Shown: piece by piece, positions 1-14,300 of the stretch
Layout: each line of letters starts with the position of its first letter
Position numbering within the stretch: position 1 is the stretch's first letter
Origin: Antedon bifida
Taxonomy: Eukaryota; Echinodermata; Crinoidea; Comatulida; Antedonidae
Direction of reading: 5' to 3'
Assembly (NCBI GenBank): GCA_963402885.1
Contig: OY727098.1
Coordinates: 23,722,417-23,786,416, forward strand
Length of the DNA stretch: 64,000 nucleotides
The notes under the pieces: generated by a model
Told to the model about the DNA's origin: nothing
The model's database searches: none
What the model saw: the letters and a program-made list of their open reading frames with translations, nothing else
Position numbers and translations under genes: made by a program

Positions 1-1305
1 AGAACATTTTCAAGCTTTCGCAGGGAGAGTATGTGGCGCCAGAGAAGATCGAAAACGTCTACCTACGGTGTGAGTACGTCTCACAGATATTCGTCCATGG
101 CGAAAGTTTACAGGTAAAATTGTGATTATTGTTTTAATAAAAATAAATTTACCTTTGATTTGTTCATTAGGATTCATATTATATATGATTTACCAAATCA
201 GTTACATACTTAAAAGTTATGTATTAATGTTTCAGTCGTGTCTCGTAGCCGTTATTGTTCCAGACCCAGATACTTTACCAAGATTGGCAACTACACATCA
301 CGTGGAAGGAGACTACGAAGCAATGTGTCAAAGTGCGGTATGAACAGAAATAATATTTTAAATATATTATTATATTATACTAATTATGCTTCATACGCAT
401 TTCTTCAATGAATATTCGGTCAAAAAGTTATTAATGTCTTCTACATCCTATTTTCATTATTTTTTTAGAAATTTAAAGTTTTATATTTTATGGAATTTTA
501 GCTTTTTAAAATTTAATTATAATGTGATGCTTGAATGCAGGCATTTTGTAAAAAATTGTATTCTTTGCATTGACTCTTCAAGTCAGATGTACTGTTGTTG
601 CTACCCTCGTGAAACAAAGTTAAATGAATAATAAATAAAATCTCAATTCTGACAAAATAAAACTGACAGATTTGGTCAATTTTTGTAGGTTATGAAGGTC
701 GCCATTGAAGATGAACTGCGTAAACTAGCCAAAGAATCCGGCTTAAAGTCATTTGAACAGGTTTGTACAGTCAACAGTTCTGCATAATACATTAATAAAG
801 TTCACATAATAAATAATATTTCTAAAAAGGGTGATCAATCTCGTGATATACCAGAAAGAATATCGAGCATGAAGTGAATGTTTCAATTGGTTATGTGTGA
901 ACAATCTTTAAGCTCTGTCTTCACTATCAAACTAGTATAACAAAAAAAGTGTCATGTGCCCAAATATGGTGGTGATATGCTCAAATATGGTAGTGATATG
1001 ACATCATCGTGGCCATATATGGACATATCAAATTTTGATGTCACATAAAGTTTGATAGTGTAGCCAGAGCTTTAGACTGACAAACTATATTGAACCTCGA
1101 AATAATAAATGTCGTAATTACCATAAGTAAATGTAAACATTATTGTTATCCTTAACAGATCAAAGCTGTACATATGACGTCAAAAGCGTTTAGTATTGAG
1201 AACAATCTATTAACACCAACGCTGAAGTCCAAGAGACCAGTACTAAGAAAATACTACAAAGACCAAGTTGAAAAGATGTACGAAACACTGAATGCAAAAC
1301 AATAA
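1..1305 (+). CDS. ACSL: Long-chain acyl-CoA synthetase, C-terminal exons (partial)
   Basis: This gene activates long-chain fatty acids to acyl-CoA at ER, mitochondrial or peroxisomal membranes. Four coding exons are visible: 1-113 (enters from outside the window), 236-337, 689-760 and 1159-1305, with TAA at 1303-1305. All introns are GT-AG and lie between codons. The first exon carries the family's NIFKL.QGEY.APEKIEN segment and ends VHGESLQ. The second carries VPDP. The third carries [10 protein letters not shown], and the last carries [11 protein letters not shown] near the C-terminus. This order and spacing match the C-terminal domain of ACSL1/5/6-type enzymes. The N-terminal AMP-binding part lies upstream of the window. 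Which paralog it is cannot be decided from this fragment. An inverted-repeat element sits 26 bp after the stop codon, in the presumed 3' UTR. Confidence 0.93.
909..1074. mobile_element. Inverted-repeat MITE, family 1, copy in ACSL intron
   Basis: This 166 bp element has terminal inverted repeats. The left end reads TTAAGCTCTGTCTTCACTAT and the right end is its near complement, AGTTTGATAGTG...AGAGCTTTA. The interior contains two short direct repeats around the word CAAATATGGT. The same layout recurs at 1331-1489, 21376-21541 and, truncated, at 29590-29731. This identifies a non-autonomous DNA transposon family. No coding capacity is present. Confidence 0.75.
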
Positions 1306-1330
1306 AGAGGCAGTTAGGTACTAGACCATC

Positions 1331-1489
1331 TAAAGCTCTGTCTACACTATCAAACTTTATGCGACAAAAAAAATGTGATGTGCCCATATATGGCCATGAT
1401 GATGTCATATAACTACCATATTTAAGTATATCACTACCATATTTGGGCACATCACACATTTTTTTTATCAAAATAGTAGACAGAGCTTA
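1331..1489. mobile_element. Inverted-repeat MITE, family 1, copy in ACSL 3' UTR
   Basis: The element begins TAAAGCTCTGTCTACACTAT and ends with the complement, TAGTAGACAGAGCTTA. It shares with the copy at 909-1074 an interior containing the words GTGATGTGCCCA and ATCACTACCATATTTG. A TTA/TAA duplication at the ends is possible but not certain. It lies just after the ACSL stop codon, so it is probably transcribed as 3' UTR. Confidence 0.75.
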
Positions 1490-2319
1490 AGTAACAAGAA
1501 TGTATGATGATAAAAAATGGCTGAACGCAGATATACATTTAGTATAAGAATCTAATGTCATATTAAAATTAAAATGTATAGAAAATACAAATACAGTAAA
1601 AAGAATTTTATGACTTGGTCCATTTGTTTGGTTGTTACGTGTCAGTTTTGTAACGGGTTGCTTTACTGGTTGCGAGATCACGCCCCTGGGGCATGCGCAA
1701 AATAGAAACACCACAATTATGTAATTTTACAAAATGTAAAAACAAACATGTTTTAATTCTGTTTATTTTCATTTATTCAAATCTAATTCATAAATTTGAC
1801 ATACTTAAATGAACAACCCAAAAATACACACACTATTACATATACAAGAGATCCAAATATGGATGTGCATAAAATAATATAACAGAAATGTGACAAGATT
1901 ATATTCAAATTAATTTAAATTAATTAAACATTTAAAACACATATCAGCAGTCAAAAACAACGAAATAAGTACTTTATTTTTATACAAATACAACTTCAAT
2001 TTGTGACTTTTGATATTTTTTTTTTTGCCAGCAATTCAATTAAAATCATCGTTCAAAAAAATGTACTGCCTCTCGTGGAAATACAGATTGAAACTGTTAA
2101 TAGCCATCTAAAAATACGCCTTACTTTGTGTTTGATAATTTCAAAAAAGCTCATATTCCCTTTATTAAAAAAAGACAAACAAGACTGGAAGAAAACCATA
2201 ATGGTATAACTACTGATAACATAGAGATATCTAAACCTACATTTTTAAAATTAAAAGAATTTTACTAGTTTATAGTAAACATTGTATTTAAATTTATATA
2301 ATATGATTTAAAACTATAT
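1490..2319. other. Convergent intergenic / 3' UTR region
   Basis: No coding exon is visible between the ACSL stop and the USO1 stop. The interval probably holds both 3' UTRs. Minus-strand AATAAA words (TTTATT on the plus strand) near 1759-1777 and 1975 are candidate polyadenylation signals for USO1. The open frames here are AT-rich and lack family resemblance. Confidence 0.5.
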
Positions 2320-5300
2320 TTAATTTTCATCTTCTTCTTCGTCTTCCTCCTCCTCATCATCATCTTCATCCTCAGTTACCTGAAAAAATAGATAATCAGA
2401 ATTATACATTTTTATTTGAAAATTACTAAATTCAGAGATCAGCGTCACATGTAGTTTTTTTGATCAAGTAAATATTTATAATAGGCATATAGAAAATGTA
2501 TACTATGACTGTATTGTGTGACATGCTGTACAGTACTATGCTGGTACGGTAAAATAACATATTTATAAACATGTGTGCATTTTGAAAGCAAGATATTTTA
2601 TTATAAAATTTTGGAATTCTGGATAGTATGTCCATTCACATTTAAAAAAAATGTATTCCACCCATTAAAGTGTATTGAAGTCACTCTGGTAACATAGCAT
2701 GGATTTGAACCCACTACTCCAGCTTGATAAGCGAGTGTGTCAACCTCCACTACTGCTACTTTCATTTCATTTTCACAAAATCTAACAACAAATAAATTAA
2801 TTCAAGTACAGGATCGGAATCCCATGCTTTGTAAACCAAGTTTCATTACAAAGGGGCCATTAGAAAAATCCAGGAACTATGACATGATTTGAACCAAGGG
2901 CCATGGGATTGGTAGGCAAGAATGTCAACCACCAAGCCACAGTGTCACTACAATATAAAGTAATAAAATACATTTGTTCATCTTCATGAAACATAATGTA
3001 AACTCTAAAATAAAAAAACACATTTATCCCAAGCTAACTACTACCTATAATAGTAAACTAAAGGTAATCTACTAAGGGCCATTTTACACAGACAAGCGGT
3101 AATGGTAAGCGGAAAACGGCGTAGCTTGTCCCACGTAGAATCCGTAGCTATCCTGAGCGGACCCCTAACATGGATTCTATATTTTTATTACTGTTACCGC
3201 TCATCTATGTAAATTAGCCATTAAGCAGAATTGCATCATTACCTCTTCTCCTAGCTCCTTCAATTTACTTCTGTATTTCTCCACTTTGGCATCAGTATCC
3301 GTTAATAACACTAATAGGTCATCTAGTTCTTGTTTATTGTCTGCAGCTTCCTTTCTAAACTTCTCTTTCTCGTCTTCTACTCGTGTATTCGTATCTTTTA
3401 AATCACCGATTTCCTCTTCAAGTTTCTTAACCTGTGTTGTTAAACTTGAGCAAGTGTCCGTAACAGTTTTAAGTTGATTTTCTATGGTTTGATTTGTACT
3501 GATTAGTTTTTGATTGTCTGAGCTTAGCTTACTATTGTGGTCCTCAGCCTGGGCTAGCTGGGCCTGGGTTTCTGAATGCTTGGCAGTTAAGGCTGCCTTC
3601 TCGGCTACAATGTTCGCATTGTCTCCACTAGGAACAGCTTCTCCCTGATGAAAAATCAATATTTTAGAAAATATAAATGCACATTTTATATTATATACAT
3701 TATCTTTAAAAATATATATATAATTCTACATGTTAATTTAGTACAAAATAAAGGGAATTTTTTAATAATTACTCCTTTATAGTAATTTTGCCATTACAAA
3801 ACAAGACACAGTGTTACAAAAGGCATCCCTCCACCCACATTTAACTCTAAGCAAAATTATGCACTACCGCCCTCTCTATACATCTTCATCAATAATTAAT
3901 GGATAATAAGTGTCAGAATATGGCCCAGAAAATGTCATGGTATTTTAAAACAACATTTTGAGAAATCTTTAACAAGGAAAAAACAGACAAACAAGAGTGA
4001 AAACAACAACTTTGAACATAAACTTACAGTCTGTGTTAATTGATTTTTAAGGTCAATGCATTCACCCTTTAACCTTTGCTCCTCATCTTTCTGAGCTGCT
4101 ACAATCAATTTCAATTCATCAATTTCTTTCTTTTGCTCTTGTATTGATGATTGAAGTTCAGAAATCTGGTTTTGATTCACTCCACTGTCATCAACAAGAA
4201 CAGCCTTGGCATCGGCAATTGTTAAGTCGTTTTTCTGTTGCGAATAAAAAAAAATAAAAACATAGAGCATTAGTATAAATGCCTATTCAACTTCAATTAA
4301 ATACAAAATAGATATTTATCTCTTTCATTCATCCTGTTCTGGGTGACAGTAACACATAATACATACAAAAACAATATAATTAAAAAATAAACATAAAAAT
4401 AACATTTAATCTTCAGTCTTCCAGAGGGCTCAGTACAGGATCATAATCAGTACACCGAAAGACAATTCTCTACCCTTTTCAAATAATATTCCAAGTTGCA
4501 ATATCAGTACACAGGAGAAATTCATCTCATATGAGGAAATGAGGGTAAAATAATCATGCTTACGGATACAAGTACTATAGCAAAGATAGGTCTTGAACCA
4601 ATGACTCTCGCATTCTAGTCTGATATCCTCACCATCATGCCATACCACTCTCTATATGTACAGCATAGTAAAGTATAAGGGTGTGTGGTGCAGTGTGTTG
4701 GACGTTCGGCTACTGATCGTGAGATCGAGGTTCGAATCCAACTCTCGTCGCATTGCTTATATCCTTAGGCAAGATACTTTACTTACGTTTGCCTCTCTCC
4801 ACCCAGGGTATAAATGGGAACCTGGTTAGATCAACACAACACAACACAACTTTGCGCTGATTACTAGCTGCACTATGGGAGTATGTTTCCATACGTGTTT
4901 GATAAAAAAAAATGACTGGGAAAATAATGTTCAGCGCTTAGAGGTTTCACAACATTAGGCGCTATATAAATCAAGGATATTATTATTAAAGTATTTAAAA
5001 AATCGTACTGCTGTTTAGTGATATTATGGCAGACTATAGTAATACCTGGAGCTGGGAGAATAATTAGTACATCATTGTGATGTACAGTAGTAGTAATAGG
5101 AGTGTCTCCTGAATAGGATTTGATGATAGTGTTAAAATATATATTTCCTCTTGATTAACAGTGAGCTCTACTGTTCTTACCAATTTTTGTATGACATCAT
5201 CCTTCTCTGCAGTTTCCTTTCTAAGCGATTCTTGACTTTCTCGCAACTCTTTTAATTCTGCTGCTATTCTTACAGCATCATCACCATTTCCCCCTATAAA

Positions 5301-8300
5301 AACACAATAGCAATAATTACTACTAAAATTTGAAAAAAAAAAAGAATATACCAAATGGATAATTATACTTTTCCGCCACTTTTCTACCAATGATGCAAAG
5401 ACTATCCTTGGTTTGTGTGATGTTTACAATAAATAGTAACTAACTACAGTGCTCCGAAGCAATGGCAAGGTCAAGTATCAACAATTCAAACCGAAAACCG
5501 AATGGTTTAAAAATTCACCCATCCCTACAATAATTAATATGCTAAACAATAGTTCTCCTAGAGCCAAAGCGAGATACAGAGCAATATTGTTGTACCTTTT
5601 AATTCGTTTTTACTACATCTTTTTTACTGTTATGTAAGTAAATTGTACAGTACTTTTGCAAATGCAATGTTTTTAGCCATGCGGCTACTTGTTGTAAGTT
5701 TTATACCTGAATAAAAAAATACATAAAAAAGGGATATTTAAAAAATAAAGTGCCATCGTATGTAAACCATGGGGCATAATTCAGAATGCCTTTTTCTGAA
5801 TTATCATTATTTATTTATCTATTAAACTGCTGTTAAAATAACTGCTTCGATCTTGGCCGTGTGCCAGACCGCTGCATATTGGCGAACCTCAATAAATCAA
5901 GAAGCTGACACATTCGAGATATAATTCGCAAGGCAAACCTAGTTGGGCTGTTATTGAATTTGTTTAAAATATGTAATGAAAAGATCACATACCTTGGGCT
6001 TTCATTAAGGCATACTGATCTTTAAGCTGTTGTATCTGTGAGGATTGTTCATTTAGCTGTAATTCAGCGGTTTTATGTTCCTTTTGTAGCGCTTCATGTC
6101 TTCCACGAAGCTCATTCAAGTCATTATCCTACATTATATTATTAAAAAGTAAATTATTAAAACCGACAATTACAAAAGAAATGAAAGAGATCACTGTAAA
6201 AACATTTTCATTTCAGGCATTTTACTAGCAGAGTATACAAAATATTAATGTATATATATAATATATAAAAATAAATATATATATATAAATTACAATAAGT
6301 TGATCTGATTTCACAGTGAGGTATACTGACAGAATACATAACTGCGATGTGTAAATTGTTCATACAGAATACAATACAATATTAGCAGTATTATATAAAT
6401 TACATTTTCAATCTATCTTTTAATAGTTGCGTTATATAAATGGCAAGAATTTGGAACAAATGACTTTCGAAGACGATCATGATCTCCTCTTAGTGGAGGT
6501 AGCCTGATACCCGATCTGTTTAAAACGTAGTACTTATGTAGTGGGTGTGTGTGGTCATTCACTGAGGTTTACATTGTTACATTATTTAATATCTAATTTA
6601 ATATCGTTTAGGCATCTTGGGGTTGTGTTAGCGCAAATGGAAAGTGGAATAATACAATAGATAGTAACTGTTGTCTAGAAAAAAATGCATTATTTGAAAG
6701 TCTAGCACCAAACAAAACTTTAGATGCTTACCTGCTAATGAATGGAACCATATAACAAATGACAATACAAAAATAATTATTAATAATATAATAATAATAA
6801 TAATAATAATAATACCTGTACTCTTATGATATCTTTGTATTGTGTCACAATATTATCATGATCTTCTACGGTCTTCTTGCTTTCAGCATCTTCAGCAGAC
6901 GTGACAGATTTACAAAGGTTTCCTATAAAAGTAATACAAACATTATACATAAAATTATTTCTTGTACATAAATTAGATTTACTAGAATGAAGGGACGCCA
7001 TCTAATTAATGAATGTATGATGACCCCTTTGTGACCCGATTGTGAAATTGGTCTAAAAAATACAATGGTCGCAATCACAATCGCAATCCTAACATAGCGG
7101 AAGGCTATACAGGTGCAAAAGTTGTTTAGGAGGGGATAGAACAAAAAATTCGGGTTTATAGCGCTATAATCATATTAGTTATTAGTAATATTATTTCTTT
7201 TGAGATATAATAATGCAAAGTTCCATTTCATTTTTTTTTTCCATTTTATTCCCTCCCTTTAGTCCCTTGTAGTCTTTAATCCCACATTCCTTTTAGCAGT
7301 CTTAAATAGTGATATTATTACGATTATTTTTCTCTCAAGAATCCATCTCTAAAATCTGAGGAATCGATTGAGGAAGCATGTTTTAATGTCAATGCATGCG
7401 CACAATAATTTAAGATTACATAACTAAAACAATAGGAAGCTCTCTATTATCTATGGCGATGTAACTGAATTTTACCTTCTAACTGTTTGTATAAAGACGT
7501 AAACTCGTAGTCAATTAGTAAATGTTCAGGCTGCGTATATCGTAACTGCGGCTTCTGGGCTGCCATTGTGTAACTCTCATGCTTCGTCACTGACACTAGT
7601 TTTTCAACAAGAGATTCTAAGCCAACTCGTTTTGTAATTAAATTTCTAAGACTCTCACTACAAATAAAAATATAAACATAATTTTTTAGATTTTATCAAC
7701 TTTTTTTTTGCCAGTTGTAATTATAATATGGTTTGTGCAACATATTATTAGTATTTACACATTTTAGGTCATAACAAATAACTGTGTGAAAAATTGTTAT
7801 TTTTCCACTTGAATTTTGGAATAAATCAATCAATTGGCCTCTGTAGAATCAGTTCACCAAATATAAAAATAAATTTAATTTACCAACATAAAGTTGAAAA
7901 TTACAAAAACATTTTTTCACAAAAATGTTAATCCCATACCATACAATATTTACTGAGATAATTATTTCCAAGAATAATATACCTTTGTTACTATCTTTTG
8001 TTGAAAAAAACCAAAAGATGAGGAAGAGAGTTCAATAATTTAAAATTCTTAACAGTGTGTGCATTCAAAGGTTCCATTCTAAGCTGCTGGAAGATTTAAA
8101 TGTACAATAACATCCTGTTTGTATTTAAGGAATGTTATACTAGAATAACAATAACTGGAAAAAGCACAGAATTTTAGAACTCAAATCTTTTTTCTTTTGT
8201 AACAAAATGACAATAGTAACAAAGATAAGGATTTTGGAAACCTGTATATCACATGTGGCATTATAAAGATTGAACTGTACTTGCATTGTCATAGAAATAT

Positions 8301-11300
8301 AATTACTGACAAGGTATTTTTGGGGGATTTTCTTTTGAAATTGAAACTTAAATTCTTGGAGATGATTATATTTCTGACTATTTTTCAATGATAAAATAAC
8401 AAGTCCTATTCCCTATGTTTTTTAGATCTAATTTCAATTTCACAAACTACATACAATGTAAAAATAAATACTGTAATGGTCCTATTGCGATAAACTTTTT
8501 TTCGTCTTTAAACGGTTAAAAATAAGATTCTAATAATTTAAGCGGCCTGCTATAAATTCCAACATGCATTGTGCGCAGATTAATATTTTTGTTTTTTCTT
8601 TTTTTATGATTCACCCACTTTCAATCGATCATGAATAAACAAAATGTCAAACATCATGTCAAAAACAAAATGGAATTTTTTTCAGCAAAAATACCAGGTT
8701 TTCCCCAGTCTGTATCAACAGATTCTGGCAAAAACAATGAATGCAGCAACTAGACAACGTCAGGCTAGGCCTATGGTTAGCGTACGATGTTCGTACGTTA
8801 CTGCTGTTTACCAGCTAGGCCTACAAAACTAAACCTAACTAGGCCAGGCCTAAAGACTGTCCACGAGATGACATTTGACATGAGCTACTTAGTGAAGTGT
8901 AAGTATTGAAAATAGTACATGACCTTCAATGAATATCTCGGATTTCAAATATATCAATAAAAAAAGCCTTCAAAACGTTATAAGTTATAAAAATTGCAAT
9001 TGATTATGTGAGGCATACAAGTCCTTACCTTGTAAATGTGGCATTTGAATTATCATTAAAATGAACCGAGATTCCCAAAAGGAATGAACATAAGCCTTGA
9101 ACTAGTGCCTCCTGTTCATCTACGTGCTCAGCTACTTGTGCCATAAGCTGTTTAATAATTAAAGAACATTATCCATTTTTTTCGCGCCGTTCCTTTAGCA
9201 GTTATATTCAAGAGAATGGAAGCATTGGGAACCAGTTACCATGCGGTAGCTTATAGTTTACTAAGGCTGAAAAAATGGGTATTTGGAAACTCAATGCACC
9301 TCTGGGAAAAAATTGTAGCTATGAAAAGATTTGCTGATATATATTGAGATGCATGTAGACGGTAGTTATCGTGAGATAAGTAGTGTTGTTTATATAATTC
9401 TTTAAATTCTTGTTTATTTTCAAGCCTTAATTCAATTTCATAGGACTGGAGATGTAAACCATACTATCTCAACTCTGTAATTGCATATCATGTCTTCAAC
9501 AAAAAAGGATACAAATGGCACATTAGCTGAATTAGCTAAGAAATGAGTTACAGCTAGCTGACAGTTGGCTAGCCATGAACAAAGTAACATCAGTAGGCCC
9601 AGTCTGGTTTGAACCTTAGCTGTTGGCTACAAAAAGAAACAAATTGAAAATAAAATATTATTATTATTGTTGTAGCAATAAACTGTGTGTATTATTATTC
9701 AAAAATAAATGAATGCATTCCATTTCATTTATTTCGTCTCACATATAACAAAAAATAACAAAACAATAGAGAGAGACAGGATTCCCAAAAGCGAACTAAA
9801 TCAAACTATCAAGTGGGTCTCCAAAGCAAAACATAATCATCAAACAATAAAATACAAAATTACAACATTTAAAACAACGTGAAGATTTAAAAGCAGTAAC
9901 CGCAGTAGAGTAATTTTGACATGATTCTTTCAATGGAAGACTTAAATAACTTTGTCAAACAAATCATGATTTTTATAGCATACCATATATTTGCATTAGA
10001 TAAAAATACAATGGTTATTTTAAATAAATCCTCAACATTTAAATTGCAAAAAGCACCTTACCGAAGATAGCATATTGGTACATTGTTGTAAGAGAGACAC
10101 TGAGGGATTGCCAGGGCCTGTAGCAAGTTGCACACGTAGAAGCTGTTCTTTCTGGCTTGGGTTGTCCTTCAGGGCATGTGCAAGAGCAACCGATGCACAC
10201 CAGTTGGACACAGAATCCTGGCTAAACAATCCACCGCATAGTAGCTGACCGGCTGTAACAGCAGAAGCTGCGCAACAAAGAACATTTTGGTTTTTTTTTA
10301 ATGATATTCAATATATTTTGATATTATAGTTTAAATTACTATATTTAAATATATTATATATTTGACTGATTTATTTCAGAATAAAAATTCCATATATACA
10401 ACAAACAACACAAAAGGAAAATTCACACTAACATAGGATTTTCTCCCATTTAGGAGTTAGTTCGCAGTACACGTAACAAGATCATTATCACTAGTCAAAA
10501 CTCTTAATCTAAAACCACAGACGCACTGTGTAGTACTTTTGTTAAATAAATCTTTTTAAATAAAATATCAAACAGAAATTATTAATTAATTATTCATTAT
10601 TTTAATTAATTATTAACAATTATTTAATAATTAGACTTATTATATTAGGACTTTATAAAGAAAAATTTTTTTTTAATGGGAAGATTGATTATTGCATGCA
10701 GCGATATGAACATCCAATTTTGAATTTAAATAACCACTGCATCTTCATTTTAATTGTCTAAATTATTGCCAATCTCACCATCTGCTGTGGCTGGTAAAAG
10801 AGTTGATATAATCTGTTCTTGTCCAACCTCATTCTTGTATAAGAAGCATTGAAAACAGTAGAGTACTGCACAGCGAAGAACAAATGGTTGCTTTTCATTC
10901 ACCATGGACATCACAAGCACAACAATTGCAGGCCTACAAAAAGTAATAAAAAAGCAATGTATTTCTCCTTTATTATGGTGCTAATCCCTGCTATTCTGAT
11001 TTTAAAATAGCCATAAATGTATATAGCTAGAGAGAGAACTCACTATGGCAAAAAGTAATAACAAAGAAATGTATTTCTCCTTTATTATGGTACTAATTCC
11101 TGCTATTCTGATTTTAAAATAGCCATAAATGTATATAGCTAGAGAGAGAACTCACTATGGCAAAAAGTAATAACAAAGAAATGTATTTCTCCTTTATTAT
11201 GGTACTAATTCCTGCTATTCTGATTTAAAAATAGCCATAAATGTATATAGCTAGAGAGAGAACTCACTATGGCAAAAAGTAATAACAAAGAAATGTATTT

Positions 11301-14300
11301 CTCCTTTATTATGGTACTAATTCCTGCTATTCTGATTTTAAAATAGCCATAAATGTATATACAGTAGCTAGAGAGAGAACCCACTATGGCTGCATCAGTC
11401 AGCCAATTAAATATGCTAGTTTGAACCTGCATCCACGAGCACGTTGCAGATTGTTGAGCATACCAAGGCAAGCATAATCTATAGATATTCCTCATATGCA
11501 AAAATTTAAGTCATTTATAAAAAAAAACATTGATTGCATTGCATTAACAATACATTTATAAAAACTGTTCATGTGGGTTTAATAATACCTATAATTAGTA
11601 ACTATATTAATATTACAGTCCCCGCGCCGTTCTAGCTTACCTTGGTGGTGTTGACGGAGCGCTAACTGATGCAAAAAATTCTTGGTTTGTTTTTGATCCT
11701 CTAATAACCTCTGACACAGTATTTATTGTCTGTAAAGAATAATATAAACAAAGGTATTATTTTATTTTTCAATTTACACAAATCTGTTCTACACACTTTT
11801 TTTCCCATGCAACATTCTGAAATCTGGGTAGTTAAGGAATTGACAGGAGATATATCAATACCAATTGGTTTATAAGCATGTGTTGACAATTGTTGCTTTG
11901 TAGTGTATAGCATTGTATAATATAAAGTGGATTGCCATTTAGTTAGTGGTGGTTAATGTGATTCAACCCTGACCTAATACAAAGGTTGTACCTCAAGGTT
12001 GTGAATCAGCTCTACACCCTGAGCCTCAAATCAGAATTTTATAAGTACAATATTATAGTTTATTCATTGAGTGAACTTGCTGTTAGATGTAAATTAAGAA
12101 AAAATCTCCTGAATCTAAAACTTGGTTTGCACTTTCTTTTGAGATTTTCCAATATAAACAGGTCATAAAAAATCTTTGAAAATAATACAAATTCTAGAAT
12201 CTATTAAAACAAACCTCTGTGAGTATGTCAGCAGGCACACCACTAGCCATCAAAATAGTACACAACTGTTTCAACAGACCACATTGGTGGATCACTTTCT
12301 GACAAGTAGCTGTAGCTTGTTGTGGGTTGCTAGGCGACACTAAAGTCCGAACCACCTGAAGCATTGAATTTACATTGTTGACCTTCTGAGCTGACCATCC
12401 AACGTCAAGACTTTTTGGTTCATTGTTTTGAAGATCAAAAAAGGGGGCCAACTTTTGTACATACCTAAATAAAAATAAGTATAAGAGTACCACAATAGAA
12501 TAATAATAAAATACAGTATAGACACAAATATAATAACAAAAATCCATATAAATTATAAACAATTTGAAAAAACTATAATAATATTAAAAAGTGTTCAACA
12601 AATACTAAAATACAAGCAGCACAAAAACGGCAAATAAAAAAATGGAAAAAAGAATCCAAGAAAAAAGCACCTTCCTTCCTTGAAAAACGTCTGGTTCGAA
12701 CTGTTCTTTTTTAATAAATTAAGCAACAAAAGAAGACAATCTTCAACCACAATACCGCCCTCACTACCACCTTCCTCCGAGATAATTTCAATCAGCCTTT
12801 CAAATGCATTTTCAAAAGCTACAATTTTTTGAATATTTGCATTATTTTTTGTGAGTTGGACCAGCAAAAGTAGACCCTAAAAATATCAACAAAATTATAA
12901 AAAAAAAACAATTTATCAATTGTTCGTATGTTAATTAAATGTTTCCCATACAAATTTTTAATGTGGCACGGTATTCATAGAAAGAAGGCAAATGGTCAAA
13001 TCAATACAAATAGCAGTCTTTCGTTTTTAAGTAGAGTAACTAAATCTTTAATCTCTTGGGAAATTCTCAAAAGCACCAGAATTCTTTAGGATGGGTAATT
13101 GCTCTCATTGAAAATGTTTTCCTCCTGCTTTTTACTTAAACGAAGGACTGAAATAGATTTAAGATAAGTGTACAAGTTATAATGTGCCTTCTAACTACAT
13201 ATCTGTGTGTGTTTGGTAAACAATAAGCTGTAATACTTTAATAAAATGTGTTTTTTCTCGAATTCTAAAAGATTCAAAGTTGCATAGAAAATGGATTGAC
13301 CTTCTGTATACATAATTTCATGTATACTTTTACGTATGTTAACTTGTATCAGTATAGCCATAATAATGTGTTGTTGTTGTTGTATGGACTTTGTTCTGAA
13401 ATAAAAGTGAATTGAATTGAATAAACAAACAAGCTCACATCATTTCGTATTACTTCCCGACTATCCGATAGCAGGTCCATCAGTTTTGATACACCCATTG
13501 GACTGACCAGCACACACTGTTGAACTTGAGTTGACCGGTGGACTGTTAATGCGGTCAAAAGCTTAACTGCAGGCCAGCGAACTTTAAAGTCAAACTCCTA
13601 ATGTATATACACAACATAAATAACAATATGAATTAGTGTTTAAAGCATAGGAAGAAGCACAATCTACTTTACATTATTTGAACAGGGTATATAAGCAATC
13701 TGTCTCTACTCTTTGCTGAGAGTTATTTGCCGCCATGTGATTTTATTTTCTCTATATTTTTGCCTCTTGGATTTCTTTAATCCCATATTAAACATATGAT
13801 TTTCATTTCATTGAAAATAAGACATTCAAGTTGTTTTCAAACATACCTCTAGTAGATCTAAAAGGAGTGTAACATTTTCAGGTTTTTTGATAAATATTTC
13901 TGTGAACTGTTCTCCAAGATGAGACTCATCTGCCTTCTTTACTTCACCATTGGAAAGTTCCTCTGAAACAATCAACATAAAACTGGATTAAACTGACCAT
14001 AAAATTATAATCTGCACTTATGGTCAAACTAACCGACTACATTAACTGACAATAGCCTATGCTTTCCCAAAGAAGTTAAAAAGTTCCTAAGGCACCCCTG
14101 TACCATAATAGACTAATCCGTCAACCACAACCTTATGTGGGCATTCCCCAACCACTCTCCCTGGCTCAACTTATCACTGTCATTTCTTTTCATATAATCT
14201 CAGGGGAGCCTATTTCATATTTTTAACAATTTTATATTCAATAAATCATTTTATATTTCTCCACATTTTGTCAACACAAATATTCAATGTACATTATGAT

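Noticed and set aside
3286..3477. Serine-rich plus-strand frame
   Set aside because: Antisense to the USO1 coiled-coil exon 3243-3644.
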